A stretch of DNA of 64,000 nt from Sipunculus nudus (GCA_026874595.1 CM049308.1:26396367-26460366); one strand, 5' to 3'; shown: positions 1 through 13,952, counted from the first letter of the stretch. Program-made: numbers and translations. Notes: a model not told the origin generated them from the sequence alone.

Positions 1-940
1 GGGAGGTATATTCCGGTAACAGATTCCCTTCTTACTCTAAAGTCCGAAGCGTCCATCTTTTGCTTAAGATTATATCCTGAGCCACTGTACGTTTAATGCA
101 TCAGAGTCTAGGAAACAGTTCACTCCTGACACCACCCAAACACTCCATCAATGTCCTAGGTGTGTTGGTTCTGGAAGGTCTATAATGCCGACACATATAG
201 GAGGAGAGTCTTTTTCCGGCACAATCCGGAATAAACCTCAGCATACACGTATGGGGATTTCCTACTGAAACCGATCGTCCGCATGTGCATTCACATCAAT
301 ATCCAGGGTGTGCGTGTCCAAGAATTCCACGAAAAAAAAACTGGAAAAATTAAAATGGTTACTAACATCAAAAATAGAAATTTTAGCATTAAAAATAACA
401 GCCAATAAAGAGAAAATTTGGGCAGCACTGCCAGTAAGAACGCCCCCGAACCATTTCCCGGGGGAGCAACCCATGCCTTGACATCCAGCAATGGGTAAAA
501 AACATACTCTTGAACAAAACGGTCCCTCTGGCGGCTGGCGTGGTGAAAGCTTGACAAGTCCCTGAAAGGATCCCGCAGAAAACATAATGAAAACATACAA
601 TCATGCCAATCAATTAGGAGGCATTCCAGCCTCTGGGGCCCGGCAGCATCCACGTAAATGTTCATGTAACAATGGACAGTAATTATACAGGACGAACAAG
701 AGTCCGCCAGATGTTGGTGTGTTCAGCTCAGTCGGTCTGGGAGGAGTGCTGGTATGGTTTATTTCCCGATTACAGCCTTAATGTCCTTCTGAATAACGTT
801 ATTAATGTGTATATTACATAATGTATATTAATTTGATAATAATACTCGCCGTCATGTTGGGATAATTGCAATGCCGATAATGAAGACAATGATGACGACA
901 ATGGAGATTAAAGAAATGTATACTACTATGGCTACCACAT
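1..940. other. Stretch with no recognised feature
   Basis: A 124-codon open frame on the minus strand (665-291) has no recognisable domain or family signature and ends in a low-complexity hydrophobic run. Nothing else was identified. Confidence 0.4.
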
Positions 941-944
941 CAAC

Positions 945-1104
945 AGCAACAACAAAAAAATTATCATCATTATCATCATCATCATCAAATTTATCATCAG
1001 CATCATAACAATAACAATAATCATAATAATAATAAAGACAACTCTATCATTACTGTTATAATTATCATCATCATCATCATCATCATAACTATAACAACAA
1101 CAAC

Positions 1105-1181
<77 letters not shown>

Positions 1182-1310
1182 CAACTATATTATCACTGTT
1201 ATCATCATTAGCATAACAACAATAACAACAATAACAACATTAATGACAATAATAAGAAACTATATTATATCTTTTATTATTATCACTATCATCATCATCA
1301 TCATTTGAAG
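945..1310. repeat. Trinucleotide microsatellite (ATC/AAT)n
   Basis: Interrupted ATC/ATT and CAA/AAT triplets flank a near-pure (AAT)n core at about 1103-1180. Imperfect flanks suggest an old, expanding and decaying locus. Confidence 0.9.
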
Positions 1311-1710
1311 ACTATTCAGAGCATCTGGAAAAAATAATAAAAGATTAAGAAAACGACGTTAACAAAAAAAAAAAAAAAAAAAGGGCCAATGAGTCACGGT
1401 GCTCAGCTGAATTTTGTAAAATTTTATCTAATGCAAAATTTCTATTTCTGTTTATATTGTTTTTATATATAAGCTAACATATCAAGTTATAAATATGGTT
1501 GAAATATTAATACTAGGAAATGACTGCAATGAATAAAAAGTTTTTTTGAGATACTTAGTTGCATATGAAAATATTAAGAGATGGAGAGGGAGGTTGACAG
1601 AGAGGAATGATAACTTTATTTCACTTTCTGCTTAGGCAATAATGATTTAAGTTTATGTTTAACCATACTCAAGCATATCCATTTTTGGCAGGAAAAAATT
1701 ATTTATTTTA

Positions 1711-2045
1711 GGCCAAAATAAAAAAAAGGTATGGTTCTCAGGCACTTTTTTTCAGAAATCAATGGGGGCGGTCGCTTTTTTTATTTTAAATTTTTTGGTA
1801 TGTTTCGATAAAAATGTCAAATGATAAGGGAAAAGCATGAAAATAACAGTTTTATTTTGCTAAATAAGTAAAAGCACTACAAAACAAAGGAAATTGTATG
1901 GTTTAACTTCTTGAAAGAAATGTCGGAGCGGCAGCAGCTCAAAATTGGAAATTTTTTATTGAAAATCAAAATAAATATTTTTGATGCGGGGGTTAAAAAT
2001 TGATGCGGGCGGTGCCTGAGAACCATACCTTTAATTTTTTTGGCC
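1711..2045. mobile_element. MITE family A, copy 1 (about 335 bp)
   Basis: The left end GGCCAAAATAAAAAAAAGG followed by TATGGTTCTCAGGCAC is inverted at the right end (GTGCCTGAGAACCATACC, then TTTAATTTTTTTGGCC). No coding capacity. Related copies lie at 4253-4420 (opposite orientation, 3'-truncated) and 56571-56826; the last is bounded by TTAA on both sides, suggesting piggyBac-type mobilisation. Confidence 0.75.
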
Positions 2046-2280
2046 TTATGAATGTTTTTTATAATATTCTTTTTTTTTTAGTTAAATTATAAATTTGCGA
2101 TAAAATAATTTAAAAATATAAGTTAATTCAGAATTACAAATAACATCATTATTTATCCTTAGTTTGTCTCATATCACGTCAACTTATGCATACACACATA
2201 TCTATTATTATATAATCAATAAAATATAAAGCAGATAAGATCACTAAAAAAAATTATGCATCCTGTCTATGGAGGGGGAG

Positions 2281-2300
2281 GCGGAGGGGGGGGGGGGGGG
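2281..2300. repeat. Poly(G) tract
   Basis: An almost uninterrupted G run within a purine-rich stretch; one of many long homo-G/C tracts in the window. Confidence 0.85.
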
Positions 2301-3029
2301 CATAGAGGGGACGCCTAGCTAAGCTTAGCAAAAGGAAAATAGTGGAGAGAAGCAAGTTACATAACAGCATGGGCAGGTCGGACTGCAGCATTCAATGTAC
2401 TCCACTGTACTGGCCATGGGTTGGCTTTATGTAAACAATACTTGGCCTGGAATTTGAAATCTTGAATAGAGCTACACTTCTTTTTAATCAATTCTTTTCA
2501 AATTTAATATTTTAAAAGATGACATCCTTATTTGTATACGCTGTGCAAATTAAATCAACATTGCATACAGGAAAAAAGTACCACGGTCAAAGTTGGGCAA
2601 AATTTAAGTTACTGAGTTTATATTTGGATGATAACAACTTAAGGTATTGCGTCAAAAACCCCTATATTTAAAATCAATCCAAAAGTGGTTTATATTCATA
2701 TTAAGCTCCATAAAGTATACAGTATAAACCTCGTACATTGATCTTTCTGATGGGATACACATTTTTAAAACTTTTCATTCATTTTCACATGATTTTGTAA
2801 CATTAAAAAAAAAATATTTTAATAGGTACACTTTTTTAAGCTCCCAGTAACAATGATCTGCTTTTAACGGACTAATATTAAACTACATGACAGTATATCT
2901 CAAAAGAATTTTTTTTTTGCAACTTTCATGTTTCTATCTACCCATAAACTCAAATTTACAAATTTTATTCAATAATTCATTTAACATTTTATTTTTCAAC
3001 AAGAAAGACACACGGTTTTAAAACGTGCT

Positions 3030-3090
3030 CTGTTAACGGACGGCCGGACCACCGGACGGACGACGGAAAAAGGACCATGGCTATTGGTCA
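3030..3090. repeat. ACGGACGG-rich repeat end
   Basis: The segment has repeated CGGACGG/CCGGAC motifs. Similar tails occur at about 6096-6126 and 38510-38560 (opposite or degenerate), so this is probably the end of a dispersed repeat family. Confidence 0.45.
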
Positions 3091-3585
3091 GATGACATAC
3101 AGGTAGCTGAGATAAAACACATTAACCTGGCAGCTCTTAAATTAATCTTGTGAGAGAGACGTTTTTAAATATGTTCAACTGAAATTGAATTAAATTTGTA
3201 TGTGAACCTTTGAATGCGATTTGATCGCAGTTCTGCTGACACCACAACAAATGCGCAGGAGTGAAAGTGCCGTTCCATAGCGATGCAGGAAACCTTTGTT
3301 TTATTGCTGCATGACACGTGGTCAAACTGTCAATCTTTTTTAGCTTCATTCCCAGCCTCCCTTGCGCGCCAACTGTTGACTGTTGAGGCTGTACTTTAAG
3401 CCAACTCAAATTTTGCCAAATCAAACCATAATCTGGTGTCTCCTTCAATGTGAGGTCAGTAATAAATGATTTAAATAGTTCATAATGCGTGACAAAAAAT
3501 GACTGAAATAATCTCGCCTACGAAAGGGATTTTTTTCACACGCTTTTAACTGGAAATGGATTTTTGTTTAAATCAGAAAGTTGTG

Positions 3586-3587
<2 letters not shown>

Positions 3588-3648
<61 letters not shown>
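3588..3648. repeat. (AT)n microsatellite
   Basis: About 30 uninterrupted AT dinucleotides. Confidence 0.95.
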
Positions 3649-3650
<2 letters not shown>

Positions 3651-4252
3651 ATAAAATTATCAGAGCCATGCGTAAATACTACTTTAATTTGAGACTGAGG
3701 GCGCAGTCATCCATATATAGAGTGTTCCCCCGGCTGCTACTTTTAAGGAGAAACGGTCTGTTGGCCATCAAACACTCTCCCAGACAGATTCCAACCTTCA
3801 AACTGTACCTTCCTTTTGTATCTAAACTTTAAACTTTACCGAACTCTGTCCTGGCAGAAATTTCGTATAATCGCTTATTGGGGCTGCCATGTTGTGTAAA
3901 GACTATATTATAAAAGTTACCCTTTTGTCGAAATTTATGTATATAATGCTCGTACCAATGATTTGGTAAAATCACATCATTAGAACAAACCATATCAACA
4001 AGTTATCTACTCTCCGAAAGGATATGTTCAGTTAAAAGATTTGTGGGCTTAGTTTTATGGTTTTATACTATATTTTTTTTTATTTAGTCATTTTTACAAT
4101 GCATCGGACATATATGTCTATAGACAGGATTATTATGTTTCTTAAATCAGTTTTAAAGCAGTCAGTAATGATGAGTGCATAAAATTAAATATGTCGCACA
4201 TCAGGTCTGTTCAACTGGTAAAACATTTCCTGATCATGCAAAATTTTAGGGT

Positions 4253-4420
4253 TTGGCAAAAAAAAATTAAAGGTATGGTTCAAAGGCACCGTCAATTTAA
4301 ACCTTCCGCACCAAAAATTATTATTTTGATTTTCATCTTTCAAGAAGATAAAATAATACAATTGTGATAAGATTTCCTTTTTTATGTAGTGCTCCTACCT
4401 ATTTAGCAAAGAATTCAGGC
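4253..4420. mobile_element. MITE family A, copy 2 (truncated, inverted)
   Basis: It reads like the reverse complement of 1880-2045: the GGTATGG(TT) terminal motif, then ATTTTGATTTTCA, CTTTCAAGAAG, TTTCCTTTT and TATTTAGCAAA blocks in the same order. The second terminal repeat is missing. Confidence 0.65.
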
Positions 4421-4682
4421 GTGGGAGGGTAATCAAAGTTGGGACAATTTTTTTTTATAAAGATATATATATTTGTCTGTGTGACACATTTCAAATATAT
4501 TACGATTAGGTATAAGGTTTAGGCATTGCGTTTATGGTATAGGTTAATTCTAAAAAAAAGGTTTAGATATATATATTTCATAATAAACTCAGGAACGGAA
4601 ACAAAGTCTATAGGATTCTTATTTTGAATATTATTCATTATCAAAATATAGATACTATTCTCTGAAAAGTAGGTGTGTGTGT

Positions 4683-4700
4683 GGGGGGGGGGGGGGGGGG
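4683..4700. repeat. Poly(G) tract
   Basis: Eighteen G residues directly after a short (GT)n run. Confidence 0.9.
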
Positions 4701-5989
4701 ACTAAATTGAGCATCACTTCGTGCTTAAAAGTGTGTGGGAGGGGGATATATAACTGAATTCAATTCTTACTCTGCATCTAATTTCACCTGCTCCGCATAA
4801 TTACTTTTAATCATATATGAAAGCAAAGTATTAATCTTTTCTTACTTTAATCGCGAAGTAAAGCTTTAAGTTCCGTTAACAGGCCATCTTGAAAATAATT
4901 TGACTGAAATTATAAAAATTTCATTCCCCTTCGTCAAAGGAATTGTTGATTATTGCCTCGAAGTCAAAATATCAATACTTTCGAACTTATTTTGAAAAAA
5001 GCGGAAATCATCAATTAGCCCGCAGAAACCAGGTTCACATAGATGGCGGCACCTGTAGCTTAAAATCATATAGCAGTTCAAAATTTTTATCAAATCTGGT
5101 ACTGAGAAAAGTGGTAACAGACATTACATTATGAGGCATACACATCAACTTTATAAAGGTTTGCGAATGGCAAAAATTTTAAGTTCCATAAATACGCCAT
5201 TTCGGAATAGGGTGATAGGTTTCACACTCATTTGATAGCCTTTCCCTTTGGTACTGTTGACTGTTATGAAAGCCGAAATGTTAAAAGTGCCCATTCACCT
5301 ATCTTTAAAAATAATTTATATGATTTCTGGCTTCCTCTGTGTATATATCAATGATCTATAAGGGTGATTCTGGTTAAGAAAAACTCTTATAAGGCCTCCG
5401 TGAAGGAAATATGAACTTGTTTAACAACATGTTTATAAACACAGCAATGTTGATAAACTGGAATATCATGTAACCTTATAGGTGGTAGGATGCATATATG
5501 CTTCGATAGAAAAGTCATTTTTGAAAAACGCAACTGCAGAGCTCTGGCTTATCTGAATTGCCGCCAGATGCCCTTGCTGAATTTGTTTTGATTAATTTGG
5601 TTGGCCCCCGCATATTATAAACACGTTTATAAAAACAAAACAAGCAGTCTGTGTGATATCCACGTTTTCTGGCCTATTTTTATAAAAGCTCAAAGGGATT
5701 ACCTTTAGTTTATTACGGTCAGATAGGTGATTGGGCCCCTTTAATATTTTAGGACTTGCCTGTTTTCGGGACACTCTAGATGAAACCACAGCTAAGCACA
5801 CATGACTGCTGTCATCAAATGACGGTCTCAAAATTAAAAAAAAAAGACAGTTCGCGCCACAAGTTTTTGGAAACCTACAAAACAGGTCAGGGTCGATATT
5901 CAAGGCAAGATTAATCGCAATCCATGCATTAATTTTCAAGATACTGGAGGTTTCATATCAAATTTTAATTATTCAGGGGGTTACCTACA

Positions 5990-7140
5990 GGGTGGCCATG
6001 ATCTAATTTCAGGTTTCCAAGGAGTTTTTCATTGACTTCCCTGGATATTCAGTTAGAATTTTATAGGGTAAGCGGTGACGATTTTATGTTTGCTTACGGA
6101 CGGCCGGACGGCGGACAAGGGGCATACGAAGTTTCAGGGCAAAACTTTTGAGTAAATGGCACGGTTTTGTGTAGTCTGACAGTTTCAAACATACAAGTAA
6201 AAATACACAGTAAATAACAGCGGGGAACATGGTGACACCACAAGTTCCATATAAAAAATGCTGACATGGACATATGTGTGAAAGAGGTATATAAATTCAA
6301 TCCCATGTTCAAAGGCCTTAAACAAAAAGGAAAAATCTTACTTTCACGGTGTTCAAAAGCGTGCGTTGTATGAGTACCTCACAATATATGTTACTCTGAT
6401 CTAATTTTCGGTTTCCACGGAGATTTTTCAATGAACCTTTCTGGATTTTAGAGGGACCTTAGTAAATAAGATTACTACTTGAACAACTTTTTATATATAC
6501 AAACAAGTGACCAATGGGTTATGACGCTCAGCTGACTAGGAAGACAGTCACAAAATGAATTTTATCACCTGGATGCCAATTTTGTAGGTGGTATCCCAAT
6601 TCACGTGAAGCCATTAAAGTCCTTATAAATCAAAAAGAAAAAAAGGTTTCATGATAATATGTCAAGCCATTCCCATTAAATTTAGCATTTTTGTATGCAG
6701 TCAGCTAAATTAAAATGGCTATGCACATGTTTGAAGAACATCCCTGGATGTCAAGACAGAAGAATCTAGGTCCAACAGGTATGTTTTGTACCCTGTCTGA
6801 CTGTCTGGGTGCTTAAAATGTTTTGGCCAGTAATATAGTTCACTATGACTTAATTTCAGGTTTCAATGGAGATTGTCTGAGACTTCCCTGTATATTACAT
6901 GGTACAAATTCTAGGGCCTGCAGATACAATTTGTGCCCATCTGATTGTCAGGGTGCTAAAAATCATATTTTGGCCGACAGTTCATAGAATATAGGTCAAC
7001 ATGACCTTATTTCAGGTTTCCATGCAGATTTACCCAGGACCTGCCTGAATGTCATGTTAGAAGATTCTAGGCCTACTGAGCGGTTACAATTTGTGCCCCA
7101 TCTGACTGACTGGTTGCTCAAAATCATGTTTTTAGCCAAC
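5990..7140. repeat. Degenerate repeat array with TTTCAGGTTTCC units
   Basis: Units with the pattern TGAYCTAATTTCAGGTTTCCAN followed by GGAGATTT...GACxTxCCTGGAT...AGATTCTAGG recur at about 5998, 6397, 6850 and 7008, and again at 31865 and 32190. The core is also seen at 36490. No coding signal. Confidence 0.6.
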
Positions 7141-8082
7141 TAATTTTATTCTGTTGTTATACATGGGCAGGTGAACTGTGTTTACTAACAACTTGAAGAT
7201 AAACAAACTCATGTATCGGTCACAGCAACGTTAGAATAATCTCTGCAGGAATTAACTATAGCTTTAGGCCTAAATCACATAAATTCTACAAATAAAACAT
7301 GTGAATAATTGGCTTTAAGCAAGAAATTTCTTTGTATATACGATTTGCCCCTACTGTAGAGGATCGCCGGACTGAAGGTCAGCTGAGCTAAAGAAAATTT
7401 AAGTTAAAGGTTGTGCTAGTTGCTTTATGCATCGAAAAAATATATCCGAGATCAACATGCATAACAAAATGTCAAGAGTCCATGCATTGATTATGAAAGC
7501 AGTTGTTTGAAAGTAATCTGAGCTTTAGCAATAGGCCGTCTCATTGTATGTCATTAGGGGAAAATCATAACCGTTAGACATAGCGAATTGTAACTTTAAA
7601 TCAAGGAAGACCCCTGAAAAATCTCATTGGAATCCGAAATCAGGTCACGCGGATTAATATTCTGTGAAATACAAGACAAAACATAATTTTGGGAACCTCT
7701 GAAAGTTTAAATCCTCTTACTGTTCGAGCCTGATGAGCAAAAATATTTTTGTTTGTATACAATATTTAAAGAAAAATCTACACCGTAATAGCTACCATCA
7801 TACAAAGATTGAACAGATATGCCCAACATTCTTCGAGTTGTGGGGCACTTGATTGCAATATTTGATGATTTGTGTGCATGCAGACATCATGTCTGTAGCA
7901 AGTATCTCAAATCATGTGTACGTAAGCAGCAGGTGGCGCCATCTGCATTGACCTATTTTCTTCGAACCAAAATTTCATGTTCAACTTTTCCTCCAGGTAA
8001 AAAAAAATAACACTTTTTTTCATATGATGGATAACTATCCTTCAGAGAATGGGTAATATGATGAGTATGAACTGAATTAATT

Positions 8083-8112
8083 GTATCCGCCAAAACAGAG
8101 TTTTGCGGATAC
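8083..8112. repeat. Terminal hairpin of the 8.1-9.8 kb element
   Basis: GTATCCGCCAAAAC and GTTTTGCGGATAC pair around an AGA loop with one bulged base. It is followed by CTATG and a (GCC)n run at 8130-8150. A hairpin of the same design, also next to CTATG and a GCC-rich run, lies at 15899-15923 on the opposite strand. Confidence 0.6.
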
Positions 8113-9770
8113 TATGTTTTCAGCTGCACGCCGCCGCCGCCGCCGCCGCGTAGGTCTCCGGAGAACTCCTCCGTAACCGCTGGGCGGAATTTTACGAAAC
8201 CCGGGATTATGTTCGGGTCACATGTGAACTGCTGCGCCCCGATTTTGTTTTGACCTCTGACCTTTCCTCTGCGCTCTGCGTCCGTTTGTGCGTCTGTTTC
8301 CACACATAAACCCACATATCTCGGGAACCGTTTGACCGATCAGGAAAATTTTTTTACACAAATGTAGCCCTTGGAGAGCATAACATACACAAAAATAGTG
8401 GCGCCACCTGGAACCATGTTTGCACAGTGTCCATCTGTTCGTCTGCCTTGGGTTAAAATCACTCATATCTCTGCAGTGACTAGACTAATTCACCTGAAAT
8501 TCGGCATGCGTAAACATCCTGGATAGCTTTTCTTATTTTATGACAGGTGGCGCCACCTACATTCACGTTTACGCTGCAGACATCCAAGCTCATATCTCGG
8601 GAACCGTTTGACCGATCAGGAAAATTTTTTTGCACAAATGTAGCCCTTGGAGAGCTTTATAACATACACAAAAATGGTGGCGCCACCTGCAACCATGTTT
8701 GCACAGTGTCCATCTGTTCGTCTGCCTTGGGTTTAAATCACTCATATCTCTTCAGTGACTTGACTAATTCACCTGAAATTCGGCATGCGTACACATCCTG
8801 GATAGCTTTTCTGATTTTATGACAGGTGGCGCCACCTACATTCACGTTTACGCTGTGGACATCCAAGCTCATATCTCGGGAACCGTTTGACCGATCAGGA
8901 AATTTTTTTTGCACAAATATAGCCCTTGGAGAGCTTTATAACATACACAAAAAATGGTGGCGCCACCTGCAACCATGTTTGCACAGTGTCCATCTGTTCG
9001 TCTGCCTTGGGTTTAAATCACTCATATCTCTGCAGTGACTAGACTAATTCACCTGAAATTCGGCATGCGTAAACATCCTGGATAGCTTTTCTGATTTAAT
9101 GACAGGTGGCGCCACCTACATTCACGTTTACACTGCAGACATCTAAGCTCATATCTCGGGAACCGTTTGACCGATTAGGCTAAAATTTTGCATGTGTATA
9201 GATCTCACATAGCTCTTCATCATACGCAAAACTGGTGGCGCCACCTGCAGCCATTTTTGCACAGCTCCTGTCTGTTTGTCTGCCATGGGATAAAATCACT
9301 CATATCTCGGCAGTGGTTTGACATATCTGCCTAAAATTTTGCAGGTTTATACATCCCCGACAGCTCTCTTGATTTTATGACAGGTGGCGCCACCTGCATT
9401 CTAGTTTATGCAGCAGACATCCAAGCTCATATCTTGGGAACCGTTTGACCGATTGGGCCAAAGTTTTGCATGTGTATAGTTCTCACATAGCTCTTTATCA
9501 TACGCAAAACTGGTGGCGTCACCTGCAACCATTTTTGCTCAGCGTCCATCTGTTTGTCTGCCACGGGCTAAAATCACTCATATACATGTAGTGGTTTGAC
9601 TTATCTGCCTTAAATTTTGCATATGTATACAACTTGGACGGCTTTCTGGATTTTGTGGTATGGGGGGCAACCTACATACACAATTTGGCTGCAGACATCC
9701 ATGCTAATATGCAACACTCAATTTTCCCTTGCCACTCAATCCATGCCTCACTTCACCCGTTCCACTCTGA
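8083..9770. mobile_element. Non-autonomous element with an internal ~279-bp tandem array
   Basis: The palindrome GGTGGCGCCACC occurs at 8546, 8676, 8825, 8956, 9105, 9234 and 9383, with a one-base variant at 9512. Spacing alternates 130/149/131/149/129/149/129 bp, so a ~279-bp unit contains two palindrome-bounded half-units. Each half has a 'CATATCTCxGxAxxxxTTTGAC' core. The left edge TATCCGCCAAAACAGAG and right edge CTCTGATTTAGGCGTA are imperfect inverted repeats. The region at 33530-34250 is an inverted relative sharing both flanking parts but with fewer units. Open frames here simply read through the repeat and are not genes. Confidence 0.7.
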
Positions 9771-10278
9771 TTTAGGCGTATTCTAGTTAAATTAAAAAAT
9801 TAATTGAACTTTCACTGATCACAGATTTTGTAAATTCTGAGTGTTCGTACATACCAAATTTGATGATATAACGTGTTAATCCAGACATCATATAATGTCG
9901 GTTAACCATTATCCTAGAAAAAGCTTGGGCCATGACCACCTAATCGTACAGGCATATTGATCGTTTAATTAGTGTAGAAGCTGCAGATGGAGTCATTTAG
10001 GTTTACCTAGTTCCCGTGGGCCAATGTCTTTTCCACTAAGTACTCAAATCAGAAAATATAAACGACTGTTTTTTTTTAAGGTTCAGAACCTGAATGAAAT
10101 GAACAAGAATTAAAAGATATTATTTTCAAAATGGCAGTTTTATGAAACTGTAAATTCCACGTATTGAAGTTTTTAAAACTCACAAAATGTAATGTTCATA
10201 ACCAAATCTTTATTATGGGACTACACTTATGTAAGCTTTGACTGCCGCTGGTACAATTTTGCTTAAAATCGCGGAAAT

Positions 10279-10281
<3 letters not shown>

Positions 10282-10347
<66 letters not shown>
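10282..10347. repeat. (AT)n microsatellite
   Basis: About 66 bp of AT dinucleotides with one AC interruption. Confidence 0.95.
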
Positions 10348-10794
10348 GATGATACTGGTTCCATGAACAATTGAATCTCCCTCAATATTACGAGTCACTG
10401 CGAATCTAGAGGAAAGCCTATATAGTCGTTCAGAAACCGAGTCGTTGAGATTTTGTTTTTACTCATAAAGGATCGAACAAATTGAAATTGCACTTTGTAT
10501 ACAAAGGCAACTTCGGTCGATTTAGATATCACTGCGTGGGACCTTTCGGATATACAAGGATGTGTAAATGACGGCATTTAGTAATCGCTTGAAAACATGG
10601 AAATATACTCGAAAGTTTGACTTTCAAGATATCCAAAATCGTTTTAATTTTTTTTTTTGGACATAAATGTCTCACCGAGCATGGTTCTCCATGTCCGATG
10701 TCGGGTTGCAAATTAGATTTCACAAGGACTTGTCTGTCTTCATCTAGCCAAGCAGGGTCTCATAATGGTTAGACAAGATATAAAATTCTTACGG

Positions 10795-11660
10795 CACAGT
10801 GGGGAAACATGGGTACTGGATGACATATATACTATAGGTAGTCTCCTGTTAAAATATTTTAGTTTGCAGAAGCGACGGAGGTTTCTCTAGGACTTGTCCG
10901 GACGTTACACGAACGTTCTAACATGATTGGCGTCCTGCTAAGGGAAAGCCAGACAGCAGGATGACAAACGCGGTCGATCGGTGCTTCATGCTTTCCAGAA
11001 TGGTTATTTTTTATTACAGGCCTTTCGACATACAACGTTATGTGAACATTGGTTTGCTTAAACCATAGGAAATATTTTTATTTAATTTTCTTTCTAAGAG
11101 TAACAGATCGTATTGTGCTATAACCCCAGTTGGCCCTTTGGTGGGCCGGCGACGCAACAGAAACCTGAAACCTGTTGCGTCGACGTCGGCGGCTCTGTTC
11201 CCCGGTGCTTATGTTCGCCGTTACCGGTGTTTCTCGGTACCTATGGTCCCCGGGTAAATATGTTCCCATGTACCGTGTAACCTGTGTTCCGCGGTACCAA
11301 TGTTCCTCGGTAAATATGTTCCAAGGTACCTAAGCTCCAAGGTAAATATGTTTCCTTGACCTATGAACAGACACTGCATGGAGTATAGAAATAACAAGAT
11401 TTGGTTATGTTCATGGGGCAAAACCAACACATTTGAGCACTCACAGTCGGAGAGTATATTACCAAAGAGGAGCACAACCAACAGCTGTGGACGTCTGAAG
11501 CTGAAAATGCATTTCTTCAGCGGAGCCAGGCAGGGCCTTACAAAGATTACTTACTCAACATATGAATCCTTTCGTCACAGTGGGGGAAGCATTGGCACTG
11601 AGGGACATATAGGGACGCTCGCGTTAAAATTCTTTAGTTTACAGTGGCTTTGTTGATCAA
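10795..11660. repeat. Direct-repeat pair flanking a minisatellite
   Basis: The motif CACAGTGGGG(A/G)AA.CAT.GG.ACTG...GACATATA...GTTAAAAT..TTTAGTTT occurs at 10795-10865 and at about 11577-11640 in the same orientation, enclosing the 11198-11362 minisatellite. Confidence 0.5.
11198..11362. repeat. ~21-bp minisatellite (GGTAAATATGTTCC / GGTACC units)
   Basis: Degenerate units alternate between GGTACC-xATGTTCC and GGTAAATATGTTCC about eight times; ends are ragged. Confidence 0.75.
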
Positions 11661-13150
11661 AGTGTAAAGAAATGCAACAAGAAACTGTGTTTTATCTTAA
11701 ATTTATTGCACCGGCGAAATCCAACCTGTCTTCCACTAAGCCCAAGCTCAGACACAGATGTAGATATAAAATTAGAAAACGTAAACAATATGAAAAGTAT
11801 AGAATAGGGTTATTGGTATATTAATTTTATATGTTCTCGGCTTAACTAGGTTAGACCAAAATATGATATTCAACTAAACAAAATTAAACATTACAATTCA
11901 ATATAGAAGATTTGCAGCTACCTTTCGGTAAAATAAATTATCTTTCCTTTAATAATACAGGCATAAAAACAATGTTATTTGTGATTAAATAAAAAGCAAA
12001 ACACGTGCAACAGTTTTCACGTAGAAAAAAAAGTAATTTTTTAAAACGTACTCTGGGACTTACACAGGATGTTTACACATTCTGTTACTATATTGTGGAA
12101 ATGAAAAGTTCTACTTATTTGTTGGGTTTGTTTATATATACGTGTTTATAACATGTGGGGGCCTACCAAAATAATCCAAACACATTCAACAAGGACATCT
12201 GGTGGCAAGTCGGATGAATCCGAGTTCTGTTATGGGTGTTTTGCAACTAGTGACCTTTCAGCTTCCGTACATATAGGCAACCAACAACCTTAGGCTGTAA
12301 GTGTTTTTTTCTGTTTGTCAACATTGGCACATTTACTCTGTTAACTGCTTGTTGATAAACAAGCTCATACATCCATCACAGGTGTTATAAAAATATATCA
12401 AAACAGAAATTACTTTAAAGAGGCCCAATCACCTATAAAGCATGATGAATGAAAATGAAAATAGCTTTTTTCATTTAATATAAATCTGTATCTGCAAAAA
12501 TATTGCCTTGAAACCGTTTGCTTACTCCTGTAAACTAAGGGTAAAGAATGGTGGACCGGGCCCGATCACAAGTGTCAACATAAAAACAGCTCGTGTGCAT
12601 CGCGAAGCCATAACATGTGTCAATCAGGAGATGCCTTGACTGACTTGTCCGAAAAAATGTATTACATGTTCCTGCTGGCTGAAACATTGCGTGTTGCGGC
12701 ACATATTCGGACCTCTGGTCACCTTGCCTCGTTATGGTAAACAGACAGACGTGAACTGTGTTTACCAGCACGCAGAGCCATAACAAGGTATCAATTAGCC
12801 GTACGGGAGATACTGAGACTGTGTGCTGGGATGGTTTGCTGGGGATTTTTTATATAAAGCAAAACTGAACTGGTGTGTGAAAGAATAGGTATAGTATTGC
12901 TCTTATTATGTCCCTTTAATATGTACACAGAGCTAGCCACAAACCACACATTTCACAGAAAGGTGGGTGATTAGCTGGCTTTTACATAAAGTGTAAGCTG
13001 GTGTAGAGACTATCAAGAATAACAATGACCTTGATAAACATACATTTATAAAGAAACAATACACATCTAAATTGCATGCCATTATCCATTACCTGAAACC
13101 ATAAATAGTTCTCATATATGCGGAAAAGACAGTTTTCACATATGACCGAT
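11660..13150. other. Unassigned AT-rich stretch
   Basis: No gene, RNA or complete repeat recognised. A block at 12345-12410 (TTGATAAACAAGCTCAT...CATC) resembles 7195-7255, so part is an old dispersed repeat. An 83-codon minus-strand frame at 12786-12535 has no recognisable domain. Confidence 0.4.
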
Positions 13151-13155
13151 CAAGA

Positions 13156-13156
<1 letters not shown>

Positions 13157-13216
<60 letters not shown>
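13157..13216. repeat. (AT)n microsatellite
   Basis: About 60 bp of uninterrupted AT dinucleotides. Confidence 0.95.
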
Positions 13217-13217
<1 letters not shown>

Positions 13218-13952
13218 TTCGCATAGCACATCAAATAAAATTACTGCTCACTATCTAGAACAAAGATATTAAAACAAACATTTCTATAGAAAACATCATG
13301 TGAAATAATTCAAAACATAAATATGCTTCTGACAATACCTTTCTGCCTATAATTGTAACGTTTTACTAAAAAAGGAACCACATTTGATTATAATTAAAAA
13401 AAAAAGACAAATATTTGGAATTTTGAGTATCATTTCAAATATATCCTTTATATTGAACATGCTATTGTTTAAAGGCTGAAATGAATAACCACACTGTACA
13501 ATTTATCCTGTCATTCAAACTCTGTCTAGTCTCACCATATAGGATAATGATGACTAGTATAACATCATTTCCATTTTGTTCATAAGGCCATGAATATGAA
13601 CATTTGTTTATCTTTTTACAAAAGCAAGATTAAAAGTAAATGTAACATGTGCAAGAAAAAAAATTAAACCAATCAAATCTGGTATTGGTAAACACTGATT
13701 TATACTACTAATACTGAGAAACAGGTATATTGTTAAAGTAATGATAATACTATTTATATTTAATTTTTTTATATATATGAAAAGGACAATTTGCTCAGTT
13801 TTAGTACTCTGTCCAAAATAAGACCACTTATTAGTGAAAGCAACAGAACTGTTCATTAAATTGTGAAACAGTTTGCACACCTTTCTTCAGTGCATTTCAC
13901 ATTATCTAAGGTCAGTTCAGTATTTCAAGATGTAAATATGATAAATACAATC

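Noticed and set aside
291-665. 124-codon open frame on the minus strand near the window start
   Set aside because: No domain or motif; overlapping frames in the same place are also open, and the C-terminal part is low-complexity. Probably chance.
8112-9038. Several open frames in the 8-9 kb array
   Set aside because: They repeat the same translation every ~279 bp and simply read the satellite; stops interrupt other units.
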